Assembly: GCA_013178005.1 (NCBI GenBank)
Contig: JABLXL010000015.1
Location: forward strand, 1-44,336
Direction of reading: 5' to 3'
From: Actinomycetota bacterium
Lineage (GTDB): Bacteria; Actinomycetota; Geothermincolia; Geothermincolales; RBG-13-55-18
DNA: 44,336 nucleotides
Position numbers and translations under genes: made by a program
Part shown: positions 33,264 through 40,961 of the stretch, one piece after another
How the letters are laid out: every line of letters starts with the position of its first letter
How positions within the stretch are numbered: the first letter of the stretch is position 1
The notes under the pieces: generated by a model
Told to the model about the DNA's origin: nothing
Databases searched by the model: none
Seen by the model: only the letters and a program-made list of their open reading frames with translations

Positions 33264-33811
33264 TCCGAGGCGGCCGGGACTTCCGCGGCCGCGGACTTTG
33301 CGGGGGAGAGGAGCAGCGCGTCAAGCACCGCCGCCAAAAGCAGGCCCACCAGGAGGGAGAGGGCGGTGCCGACCAGGGTGGTGACGGCGCGGTGGATGGC
33401 CTCCACCGGCTTTTCCGCCAGCAGGTAGTCGAAGCGGGCCACCGCCCCCAGGAAGCACCCCCATCCCACCAGGAGCATGGGGAGCATCTCCCTGAGCTTG
33501 GGGATGGAGATGAGCCCGGCTATGAGGATGAAGATGGCTCCCGCGATGGCCACCGAGAGCCCGTAGTAGAGCGGGAAGACCAGCATGAAGAGGACGAAGG
33601 TGAGCAGGCCCAGAAGCGTTCCCACCACCCCGCCCAGGGTCATCCAGGGCAGGGAGCGCGCCAGGGCCGGCCCGTAGGCCAGGCACACCCCGAAGGAGAC
33701 CAGCGCCACCCAGTATGCCTTGGCGCCGAGGTAGTCGAAGAGCCAGATCCAGAAGAATGCCACCACGGCCAGTACGACCGCGAGGATGGCGTTGCGCGCC
33801 ATCTTGTTCAT
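33260..33811 (-). CDS. Multi-pass membrane protein, DUF1097-like
   Basis: A 183-residue protein with about six membrane helices: ILAVVLAVVAFFWIWLF, AYWVALVSFGVCLAYGPAL, a glycine-rich pair (TLGGVVGTLLGLLTFVLFML, GLSVAIAGAIFILIAGLI), a fifth (MLPMLLVGWGCFLGAVA) and a sixth (LVGTALSLLVGLLLAAVL). The glycine-rich arrangement resembles DUF1097 proteins, which have no proven function. ATG 33811 follows GGGGGGAT by 5 nt. The TGA (33260-33262) overlaps the GTG start of the repeat-protein gene, which implies translational coupling and a fixed ratio of the two products. They may form one envelope complex. Confidence 0.65.
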   Translation of the reverse strand: MNKMARNAILAVVLAVVAFFWIWLFDYLGAKAYWVALVSFGVCLAYGPALARSLPWMTLGGVVGTLLGLLTFVLFMLVFPLYYGLSVAIAGAIFILIAGLISIPKLREMLPMLLVGWGCFLGAVARFDYLLAEKPVEAIHRAVTTLVGTALSLLVGLLLAAVLDALLLSPAKSAAAEVPAASE

Positions 33812-33900
33812 TGGTATCCCCCCCGGTGATCGTTTGTGAGCATCGAACCGCCGCCTTACTTGGGACACGGGAAAGTCCCGGTAGCGTAAAACTCATCTGC

Positions 33901-33924
33901 TCATAGAATCCCCCCATTCTATGA
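33901..33924 (-). promoter_or_regulatory. Perfect 9-bp inverted repeat in the leader of the 33811 operon
   Basis: TCATAGAAT and ATTCTATGA (33901-33909, 33916-33924) flank six C (six G in the transcript). It lies about 90 bp upstream of the start codon and 90 bp downstream of the predicted transcription start. It could be an RNA hairpin with a G-rich loop or an operator. It has no T-run. Confidence 0.5.
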
Positions 33925-34015
33925 TACGATGCGGAGAATCATGTGGCGCTTTCTCTGGCGCTTACCTCCGGCAATCCCCCTAGGGCGTCAGGAATAATAC
34001 ACTTAACCTACAGCT

Positions 34016-34045
34016 ATTATATACCGTACCAATCAAAGTTGTCAC
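34016..34045 (-). promoter_or_regulatory. Probable promoter of the membrane/repeat-protein operon
   Basis: On the minus strand GTGACA (34045-34040), an 18-bp spacer and TATAAT (34021-34016). The start would be near 34010, giving a leader of about 200 nt that includes the inverted repeat at 33901-33924. The rest of 33812-34264 holds no supported gene. Confidence 0.5.
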
Positions 34046-34264
34046 ATGTTTCTGCCCATGGCCGCCGGCCCATGGCCCCGATTTACGGCCTTGCAGATCA
34101 TGGGTGCATTCGATACATGATTGATAAGCCGGCGGGGACTCAAAGGCTCGCTACAGGGGGCGACTTCGCGCCGTACGACCCCAGGAGAGGCCCATGCGCC
34201 CAAGCCGGCCCGGTATCGCGGAAAGACCCAGGCGCCGAAAAGGCGGGTGAGCGGTCATCAATCC

Positions 34265-34768
34265 TTAAAAGCGCTTGAGGACGATATCATGCAGCGGCTT
34301 GCGGCTTGCGCTGCCCGGTTCCTCCGCGGGGTAGCCTATGGCCAGCACCGCCGCCAGCTCGCATTCTCCAGGCACATCCAGCAACTCCCCGACTTTCCTT
34401 TTCTCCTTGAGGATCTCGCCCAGCCATACCGCGCCGAGGCCGCGCGCGTGGGCGGCCAACAGGATGTTCTGGATGAAGGCTCCCACGGCCATGAGGTCTT
34501 TGTCGCGATCGTATGAGGCCTCCCGGTCCAGGAACACGGCCAGAAGAAGGGGAGCGCTCCTCACGATGGAGCCGTAGCGCGTACAGGCGGACAGCTCCTC
34601 CGCTTTCCCCCGGCCTTCGATCACCACCACGCGCCAGGGCTGGTTGTTGAGGCCCGAGGGCGCCCAGCGTCCCGCCTCCAGCAACGCCTCCAGATCCTCG
34701 CCGGAAACGCGCTCCGAGGTGAACCTGCGCACGCTGCGCCTGGTTAGCAGGGCTTTTTCCACGTCCAT
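34265..34768 (-). CDS. Nitroreductase-family flavoprotein
   Basis: A 167-residue protein of the FMN-dependent nitroreductase fold. It has the N-terminal RRSVRRF phosphate-binding motif, WAPSGLNNQPWRVVVI for the flavin ring and partner contact, and AAHARGLGAVWLGEI near the second FMN contact, ending in IGYPAEEPG. The size matches the compact single-domain group. The physiological substrate (quinone, nitro compound, or flavin or cofactor dehalogenation) cannot be told. ATG 34768 is preferred over GTG 34795, since a GGGAGG stretch precedes it and it aligns with the usual family start. The HEAT gene ends about 300 bp upstream on the same strand. Confidence 0.85.
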   Translation of the reverse strand: MDVEKALLTRRSVRRFTSERVSGEDLEALLEAGRWAPSGLNNQPWRVVVIEGRGKAEELSACTRYGSIVRSAPLLLAVFLDREASYDRDKDLMAVGAFIQNILLAAHARGLGAVWLGEILKEKRKVGELLDVPGECELAAVLAIGYPAEEPGSASRKPLHDIVLKRF

Positions 34769-34931
34769 TCCCTCGTTTCCTCCCTCACGTCCCACGACCT
34801 CCGAGCAGCTGAGCCATCCTCGTCACCCGCGGCCGTCCATTCCCGATCTCCCGTTATGGCCACGTCTCAGGTCGCGCCGCCGCGCCTGGTTGGCGATCGG
34901 AGATCTTGAAAAGTCCTGCTCCCGTTTGGCG

Positions 34932-34949
34932 CCCCGCCACCTTGCGGGG
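34932..34949 (-). terminator. Possible hairpin after the large HEAT gene
   Basis: CCCCGC / GCGGGG with a 6-nt loop (34932-34937, 34944-34949), about 130 bp past the stop at 35077 and without a T-run. The rest of the gap 34769-35076 shows only a TTGACA string (minus, 34984-34979) with no fitting -10. Confidence 0.3.
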
Positions 34950-35076
34950 GGAGAATGACCTTATGCCGACAGGCCAAATGTCAACACATGCCGTTTCCTC
35001 GCCGGCGTCCCGGAAAGCGGCACAATGGCATACATAATGCATACCCCATGCCCCGGTGACCTCCGGGCCGAGTGCG

Positions 35077-38000
35077 CTAATCTTCCTTCAGGCCACGCAG
35101 GAGTCTATCCAGCTCACGTGCGCCCTTTATCTCGTCGAGAACCAAGAGGGCGGCCTCTCTTACCTCCGGATCGGCGTCCCGTGACCTTTCCTCGAGCAAG
35201 GGCTCGGCCGCATTCCCGCAGTCCAATACCTTGTTCCACTGCCTGGTGGCTATCAAGTAGGCTGCCTTCTCGCGGTCGCTCTCCGGCTCCCAGCCCAACT
35301 TGTCCAGGACTTCCGCCGTCCTGGCCCTAACGTCGGCGTCCTCGTCATCGAGGGCACGCGCCAGACCCTTCGCGCTTTCCGGGTCGCCCGTCTTGCCGAG
35401 CGCCCAGACCGCTTTCCTGCGCACTTCCACGCTGCTATCATCGAGGGCCCCGAGCAGTGCCTCGACTCCGCGCCGGTCTCCGATGAGCCCAAGCACCGTA
35501 GCGGCCTGCCTGCGAACGTCCCCGTCCCCGTGGACGAGGGCCCGCGTGAGGGGTTTTACCGCCGGATACCCAAGTCTTGCCAGCTCCTCCCATCGCCCCT
35601 CTTCCACGAGCCTCTCGGCGGCCTCGGCCTCGTCTCCCTTCACCCATCCCAGTCTGGCCAGGATATCCGCTGCCGCCTTCCGCGCTTCGGGGCGAGGCCC
35701 ATCCAGCGCCTTGAGCAACTCTCCAACCGCCGGCTCCCCTATCTCTTCGAGCAAGAGGGCCGCCTTTCTCCGCACGCCCGCATCCGGATCGTCAAGCGCC
35801 CTGACCAGCGGCAGCACCGCCTTGTCTCCAGCACGCTTGACCGCTGCCCAATCGCGCTCCTCGATGCCACGTTCCACGTCCGATACGGTGAGCTCGGGGG
35901 CTTCCGGGGCGGGAGGCACGCTCATTTCCACGACAGGCTCGGGCACCGGGGCGGCCTCGGGGGCGGGCTCCTCGGGGGGCGCCTCCGCGGCCACCATCTC
36001 CTCCACTTCCTCGGCCACCGCCGGGGCGGCCTCCATCGCCGCCTCCTCGAGCACCTCCTCGGGGGCTTCCGGGGCGGGAGGCACGCTCACCTCCACGACA
36101 GGCTCGGGCACCGGGGCGGCCTCGGGAACGGGCTCCTCTGGGGGCGCCTCCCATCCCAGCATGCGCAGGGACTCCTCGGCGGCATCCCTGACTCCCTGGT
36201 CCTCGTCTTCCAGCGCTCGTACCAGCGGCTCGACGGCGGCTTTGTCGCCCAGCTTCCCGAGCGCCCAGGCGGCCTTTTCGCGCACCGCCGCCTCTATGTC
36301 GCCCAGGGTGAGGATGAGGGTGTCCAGCCCCCTGCGGTCGCCTATCTCCCCGAGCCCCCACGCGGCCTTTAGCCGGGTCTCTCCATCTCCCGTGAGCAAA
36401 GCGTCGATCAGGGATTCCACCGCCACGTCGCCCAGCCCGGCAAGCCGATCCCACTGGCGATCGGCTATCAGCTCCTGGATCTCCTCCGCCTCCTCAGGGG
36501 GTGTCCAGCCAAGTTTTTCCAGAACGAGCAACGCGACCCGCCGCACATCCTCGTCCGGGTCCTTGAGTGTTTCCACCAGCGGCTCGACGGCCCTCGCGTC
36601 CCCTATCTCGCCCAGGGCCCATACCGCCTTCCTCCTCATCTCGGCGTCATCGTCTCCCAGCGCAGCGTTCAACGGCAGGGTGGCCGCCTCGTCTCCGATG
36701 ACCCCCAGCGCCCAGGCCGCACCCCGTCGCACGGAATTATCCGGGTCCCTCAGCAGCGGAATAAGGGAGTCGCAAGCACGCCTGTCCCTTATGACCCCCA
36801 GGGCCCAGGCGGCTCCGCGCCTGGTTTCCGGATCATCGTCCACCAGGGCCGCCACGAGCTGGTCGAAGGCCCGCTGTCCCATGGCGGCGAGCCTCTCCCA
36901 CTCGCCCAGGGCTACCAGTTTCCGCGCCTCGTCGAACTCGCCTTCCTCAACACTCACGGGAGCTTCCTCTTCGACCTCGACGGCAACTCCCTCCTCGGGA
37001 AGCGCCGGCTCCACTTCCTCCATGGCCTTGAACACGGAGGCCGCAACCTCCTCCACCACCGGCATCTCGGCGGCTTCTCCTTCCGCCTCCTCCGAGACGG
37101 CCGCGGGGACTTCCTCCTCCGGAAGCGCCGGCTCCACTTCCTCCATGGCCTTGAACACGGAGGCCGCAACCTCCTCCACCACCGGCATCTCGGCGGCTTT
37201 CCCTTCCGCCTCCTCCGCGACGGCCGCGGGGACTTCCTCCTCGGGAGCCTCCTCCTCCGGCGCCTCGAGCGCCGGCGGAAGCTCAATAATGACCGACGCC
37301 TCCTCTGGGAAAGCTTCCGCCATGGGCGCAACGGGTTCGGGGGACGTTGCCCCGACGGCAGTGGGGACTTCTTCTTCCGAGGGTTTCCAGCCCAGGCGGG
37401 TAAGGATGGATGCGGCGAGCTGGCGCACCCCGGGCTCTTCATCGTGCAGGGCGCGCTGCAGGGATTCCACGGCTGGCTTGCCTATCTTTTCCAGGGCGTT
37501 CGCCACCCTGCCTCTGACCTTTTCATCCTCGTCACGCAAGGCCTTTATAAGCGGGGCTATGGCGCGTATATCCTTTATCTCCCCCAGGACGCGAGCCGCC
37601 TCACGGCGCAGGTCGGGATCCCTTGACCCCAGCGCTTCCACGAGAGAATCGACGGCGGGATTGCCGATTTTCTTAAGGGCCCCCGCAGCGTTCACCCTCA
37701 CGTCGCGCTCGGGATCGCCCAGGCTTTCCACCAGCGCGTCGACGGCCCTGACGTTGCCCAAGACCCCCAGCGCCCATGCGGACCTGCTCCTGACCTCAGC
37801 GTCTTTGTCCCGCAACGCCTGGATAAGGGGCTCGACCGCCGCCTCTCCCAGTTCCGTCACCTTGTTCCATTCATGTCGTTCTATGTAATAAGATGCTTTC
37901 TCTTCCTCTTCGCTGCGCCAAGATGCCTCTGCGCCCGAGGCCTCGACCGACAACTCCAGCGTTTCCGGCAACAGAACCTCCTCCGGCGACGCCAGGACCT

Positions 38001-39588
38001 CCTCCGCTTTCCCGATACCGGCTTCCACCGCCGGCATCTCCACCTCGGGTTCAGCTTCCGGCCTCTCCTCCCTTTCCCTGGAGCCAGCCCTCGCCAGAAT
38101 CTCCTCCACCGTCTCCCGCAGTTCGTCGTCCGCCAGGGCTTCGTTCAGCGCATCGGACGCCGTCTCGCCCATCTCCGCCAGCGCCCAGGCAGCTCCCCGG
38201 CGCACCTCCTCGTCTTCGTCCCGCAGGGCGCCGATGAGGGGATTCACGGCTTCCGCCGCCCTGATTACGCCCAGCGCCCAGGCCGCTCCCCTGCGCACCG
38301 CCGTTTCCCCCGCCTCCAGTTCGCGCAGAAGGGGCGCCACCGCCGTATCGCCCAGCCTGCCAAGGGCCCAGGCGGCCACGCGCCTCACGTCCTCATCCTC
38401 GTCCTTCAGGGCCGCCACAAGGGGCTCCACCGCCCTGGCGCCCCCCAATTCGCCCAGGGCCAAGGCCGCGTTCCTGCGCACGAACCAATCGCGGTTTTCC
38501 AGCGCGCCGAGGAGCGCGTCCACTACCTGGGCGTCGCCGTATTCCTTCAGCAACAGGACCGCTTCCCGCCTGATGTCCTCATCTTCGTCATCGAGCAGGG
38601 AGGCGACGGTTGCGGGCGCGATTTTCCCCTTATCCTTCAGCGCGGACGCCACCTGCCGCCTCGTCTCCCAACCCTCGCCCTTGAGGGCTTTGAGCAGCGG
38701 GCGCAAGGCGTCCTCGCCCAGGGCGGCGATCTCGTCCCAGCGCCGGTTGGCGATATAGAACTGGATCTTCTCGTCCTCTTCCTCGGGCTTCCATCCAAGT
38801 TTTCCCAGCACGAGGGCGGCCACCCTTCGCAGGCCTTCGTCACCTTCCTTGAGGTAACGACGCAGACCGTAGACGGCCTTCTTTCCGCCGATGGCCACCA
38901 GGGCCGCCCCTGCCTCTCGCCGCAGTCCTTCGTCCCCGTCCTTCATGGCGCCGAGGAGCGCGTCCACGGCGTTTTCGTCCCTGATGATCCCCAGGGCCGC
39001 CGCCGCGTCCCTGCGGGTTCCCGGATCATCCTCCGAAAGCGAGTTGATCAGCATCTTCACCGCGGCCGGGCCGATCTTCTCCAGCGCCCAGGCCGCTCCC
39101 CAGCGCACGTTGTCGTCCTCGTCCCTCAGGGCTTGCACCAGCGGCCTTACCGCCCTTATGTCGCCTATGGATCCGAGCACCAGTGCGACCTTCGCCTTTG
39201 CCTCTCCCGCCTCCGTCCTCAAGGCCTGGATGAGGGAGTCCACCACCGGTTTACCTATCTTCTCCAGCGCCCAAGCCGCCTTCCAGCGCACGTCGCCGTC
39301 CTCGTCATTGAGCACCTGGATAAGGGGGCGGGCAGCGGGCTTGCCGATCTCCCCCAGTGCCCAGGCCGCTCCCCAGCGCACGTCCTCGTCCTCGTCTCTC
39401 AGGGCCTCCACCAATGCCGCAACCGCGCGCGCCCGCTTAAGTTTGCCCAAGGCGAGCGCGGCGTTTATGCGCAGGTTGACGTTCTCATTCCTGAGCGCGT
39501 GAATGAGACCGTTGACATCCTTCTTGGCCTCCATCTTCTCGATGTTCGGCTTTCCGAATCCCGATTTCGACAACCTGAAGGCGCTCAA
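35077..39588 (-). CDS. Giant HEAT-repeat protein with seven or eight solenoid blocks
   Basis: About 1503 residues, cytosolic by sequence. More than 35 PBS-lyase-type HEAT repeats (DEDEDVRWGAAWALGEIG-like) are grouped in blocks. Several blocks end in LGWxPxxxE and the next opens with an (Y/L)I-x-x-R-x-W-x-x-(L/V)-x-x-LG-x-x-A helix (IQFYIANRRWDEIAALGEDA is one). Two Glu/Pro/Ala linkers separate blocks: one contains a 41-residue exact-type duplication (VVEEVAASVFKAMEEVEPAL twice), the other a 55-codon one (PEEPxPEAAPVPEPVVE twice). TTG 39588 lies 7 nt after GGGGAG and gives SKSGFGKPNIEKMEAKKDVN, matching the usual FGxPN-x-EK start of such proteins; ATG 39651 has no such support. It is a scaffold of unknown partner. 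Confidence 0.85.
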   Translation of the reverse strand: MSAFRLSKSGFGKPNIEKMEAKKDVNGLIHALRNENVNLRINAALALGKLKRARAVAALVEALRDEDEDVRWGAAWALGEIGKPAARPLIQVLNDEDGDVRWKAAWALEKIGKPVVDSLIQALRTEAGEAKAKVALVLGSIGDIRAVRPLVQALRDEDDNVRWGAAWALEKIGPAAVKMLINSLSEDDPGTRRDAAAALGIIRDENAVDALLGAMKDGDEGLRREAGAALVAIGGKKAVYGLRRYLKEGDEGLRRVAALVLGKLGWKPEEEDEKIQFYIANRRWDEIAALGEDALRPLLKALKGEGWETRRQVASALKDKGKIAPATVASLLDDEDEDIRREAVLLLKEYGDAQVVDALLGALENRDWFVRRNAALALGELGGARAVEPLVAALKDEDEDVRRVAAWALGRLGDTAVAPLLRELEAGETAVRRGAAWALGVIRAAEAVNPLIGALRDEDEEVRRGAAWALAEMGETASDALNEALADDELRETVEEILARAGSREREERPEAEPEVEMPAVEAGIGKAEEVLASPEEVLLPETLELSVEASGAEASWRSEEEEKASYYIERHEWNKVTELGEAAVEPLIQALRDKDAEVRSRSAWALGVLGNVRAVDALVESLGDPERDVRVNAAGALKKIGNPAVDSLVEALGSRDPDLRREAARVLGEIKDIRAIAPLIKALRDEDEKVRGRVANALEKIGKPAVESLQRALHDEEPGVRQLAASILTRLGWKPSEEEVPTAVGATSPEPVAPMAEAFPEEASVIIELPPALEAPEEEAPEEEVPAAVAEEAEGKAAEMPVVEEVAASVFKAMEEVEPALPEEEVPAAVSEEAEGEAAEMPVVEEVAASVFKAMEEVEPALPEEGVAVEVEEEAPVSVEEGEFDEARKLVALGEWERLAAMGQRAFDQLVAALVDDDPETRRGAAWALGVIRDRRACDSLIPLLRDPDNSVRRGAAWALGVIGDEAATLPLNAALGDDDAEMRRKAVWALGEIGDARAVEPLVETLKDPDEDVRRVALLVLEKLGWTPPEEAEEIQELIADRQWDRLAGLGDVAVESLIDALLTGDGETRLKAAWGLGEIGDRRGLDTLILTLGDIEAAVREKAAWALGKLGDKAAVEPLVRALEDEDQGVRDAAEESLRMLGWEAPPEEPVPEAAPVPEPVVEVSVPPAPEAPEEVLEEAAMEAAPAVAEEVEEMVAAEAPPEEPAPEAAPVPEPVVEMSVPPAPEAPELTVSDVERGIEERDWAAVKRAGDKAVLPLVRALDDPDAGVRRKAALLLEEIGEPAVGELLKALDGPRPEARKAAADILARLGWVKGDEAEAAERLVEEGRWEELARLGYPAVKPLTRALVHGDGDVRRQAATVLGLIGDRRGVEALLGALDDSSVEVRRKAVWALGKTGDPESAKGLARALDDEDADVRARTAEVLDKLGWEPESDREKAAYLIATRQWNKVLDCGNAAEPLLEERSRDADPEVREAALLVLDEIKGARELDRLLRGLKED
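35901..36150 (-). repeat. 165-bp (55-codon) tandem duplication in HEAT linker
   Basis: CTTCCGGGGCGGGAGGCACG begins at 35901 and again at 36066, and the following 80 bases are almost identical. The duplicated unit encodes the Pro/Glu/Ala linker between HEAT blocks and keeps the frame. Confidence 0.8.
37001..37246 (-). repeat. 123-bp (41-codon) tandem duplication in HEAT linker
   Basis: AGCGCCGGCTCCACTTCCTC begins at 37001 and at 37124. The two units are nearly identical over their full length and keep the frame, which indicates a recent in-frame duplication. Confidence 0.85.
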
Positions 39589-39734
39589 CTGTGCTCTCCC
39601 CTCTTCTTCAAGCCGCCCCGGGACCCTACAGTCCCGCGAACGAAACGGCAAACACCTGCTCGGGTTCGCGACTGATCTTGTCGACTCAAATCAGAATTGA
39701 CCAACCCCCAAGCGTTAATCCAGTATTTTTGCAG

Positions 39735-39762
39735 TTAAAACGCCATGCAACGTATCTATACT
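39735..39762 (+). promoter_or_regulatory. Possible plus-strand promoter
   Basis: TTAAAA (39735-39740), a 16-bp spacer and TATACT (39757-39762) in the AT-rich gap 39720-39800. It would start a transcript through the structured segment at 39806-39850, some 400 bp before divIVA. The same gap must also hold the minus-strand promoter of the HEAT gene; a TTGACA on that strand (39790-39785) lacks a -10 at normal distance. Confidence 0.35.
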
Positions 39763-39805
39763 ACTCTCTATTATATATTCAGGTGTGTCAAGATTAACAC
39801 AACTG

Positions 39806-39850
39806 CAGGGGTAGCGTAGCCGTCCAGAAAAGCAGGCTGCTGAACCCTAC
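39806..39850 (+). other. Segment with nested inverted repeats, possible structured RNA
   Basis: GGTAG near 39810 can pair with CTACC near 39847, enclosing GTAGCC / GGCTGC with the loop GTCCAGAAAAGCA. The nested helices suggest an RNA fold in the divIVA upstream region. I recognise no riboswitch family, and the rest of 39850-40040 holds no supported gene. Confidence 0.25.
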
Positions 39851-40050
39851 CAAACCTCGAGACGCCTTCTGCTATTGCCCGATGGCTCCACGGGAACGTC
39901 TTTCAAACTGGAGTCGCCGTCCCTCGCCCGCGGCAGCATAATGTCTTTCCAAGCCAAACCCCCGGATCCCTGCAAAGGCATGAATTAAAGGGAGGAAGGC
40001 ATGGAGGGTAGAATATAAAAACGTTTAGGAGTGGCGCTTCCCTGAACCGA

Positions 40051-40070
40051 CCATGCCGAACCCGGAAGCT
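40051..40070 (+). other. 5S rRNA-like fragment (helix III / loop C)
   Basis: CCATGCCGAACCCGGAAGCT matches the most conserved stretch of bacterial 5S rRNA (CCATGCCGAACNCGGAAG). Around it, CCTGAACCGA precedes and GCCGAGTCCACGGTAT follows, faintly recalling 5S helices II and IV, but the terminal helix is not apparent and no 16S or 23S gene is near. It may be a decayed 5S copy or chance. Confidence 0.3.
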
Positions 40071-40114
40071 CCCGGATATGCCGAGTCCACGGTATCGCAA
40101 AAGGGCGTGAAAGC

Positions 40115-40123
40115 TGGTATAGT
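40115..40123 (+). promoter_or_regulatory. Extended -10 promoter of divIVA
   Basis: TGG-TATAGT at 40115-40123 fits an extended -10 (TGnTATAAT) with no recognisable -35. A second TATAGT occurs at 40144-40149. Transcripts would have 60-85-nt leaders before ATG 40216. Confidence 0.4.
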
Positions 40124-40215
40124 AGCAGAAAAACGCGGGAGGCTATAGTATTTGTGAGTGAGGCGGAGCGTCTGCCCGCAAAGTGGCCTGGGCTTTACTG
40201 AAGGAGGAGATGGCA

Positions 40216-40890
40216 ATGGCGATAAGCCCGATGGACATCCATCTTAAGGAGTTCGGCACCGTGGGCTCCGGGGGCTACGACAAGGAAGAAGTCGACGCCT
40301 TCCTGGACGTTATCGCCGACGACCTCGAGAAGCTGATCACCAGAAACAAACAGCTCGAGGAGGCAATGGCCGGGATGGAGCGCAAGGTCGCCCAGTTCGA
40401 CGAGACCCAGAAGACGCTGGAGACGGCCTTGATGAACGCCCAGAAAAGCGCCGGGAACATCCTTCAGGAGGCGCGCAGCCAGGCGGCCGCGATCATCAAG
40501 AGGGCGCAGGAAAGGAGCGACCGTATCCTCGAGGACCTGGAACGGGAGAAGGCCCGTATCCTATCCTCCTTTTCCGCGATAAGGGAACAGATAATGCAGC
40601 AGATCGCTCCCATGCGGGAACTGCTTCTCAAGAGCCAGAGCTTGCTCATCGAATACGAGGAATACGCCACCAAGGCCGACCTGGCGGCGGCTGCGGAATC
40701 TCCCGAGGTCTCAAAGGAGGCTGCGGAGGAGACTAAGCCGGTGGTTGAGGCAAAACCCGATGAAGAGCCGAAAGCCGAGGCGGTAAAGCCCGCGGCGGTC
40801 GAGGAAGCGCCCGAGGCGCCGGCTGAGGCCGGAGGGGAACCGGCCGCGGAGGTGCCGGGAGAGGAAAAGGGCAAGTACGTGTGGGAATAA
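40216..40890 (+). CDS. divIVA: DivIVA/Wag31-family polar growth and septum protein
   Basis: A 224-residue protein. The N-terminal DivIVA domain is clear: SPMDIHLKEFGTVGSGGYDK, then EEVDAFLDVIADDLEKLITRN, with the membrane-binding tip and the GYD-x-x-EVD-x-FL motif. A long coiled coil spans about 40-165. The last 55 residues are Glu/Ala/Pro/Lys-rich and probably disordered, ending in KYVWE. DivIVA assembles at curved membranes and recruits cell-wall or division enzymes; in actinobacteria it drives polar growth. ATG 40216 lies 7 nt after AAGGAGGAG, while ATG 40210 is too close. It is not beside the usual sepF/ylm genes and stands alone between a terminator and an empty upstream region. Confidence 0.85.
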   Translation: MAISPMDIHLKEFGTVGSGGYDKEEVDAFLDVIADDLEKLITRNKQLEEAMAGMERKVAQFDETQKTLETALMNAQKSAGNILQEARSQAAAIIKRAQERSDRILEDLEREKARILSSFSAIREQIMQQIAPMRELLLKSQSLLIEYEEYATKADLAAAAESPEVSKEAAEETKPVVEAKPDEEPKAEAVKPAAVEEAPEAPAEAGGEPAAEVPGEEKGKYVWE

Positions 40891-40901
40891 GGACGCTCTG
40901 A

Positions 40902-40931
40902 AAAGAGGGCGCGGGAAACCGCGCCCTCTTT
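40902..40931 (+). terminator. Bidirectional intrinsic terminator
   Basis: A perfect 13-bp stem AAAGAGGGCGCGG / CCGCGCCCTCTTT (40902-40914 with 40919-40931) closed by a GAAA tetraloop. T-runs lie on both strands, so it serves divIVA and the convergent SDR gene. Confidence 0.9.
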
Positions 40932-40961
40932 CTTGCTTGCGGCGGCTTATGGCGAAAACCC

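Noticed and set aside
34979-34984. Perfect TTGACA on the minus strand downstream of the HEAT gene
   Set aside because: No -10 element lies 16-18 bp away; the only AT-rich candidate is 12 bp away.
39785-39790. TTGACA with TATAAT ten bases away on the minus strand before the HEAT gene
   Set aside because: A spacer of 10 bp is too short for a sigma70 promoter; the true promoter is left unassigned.
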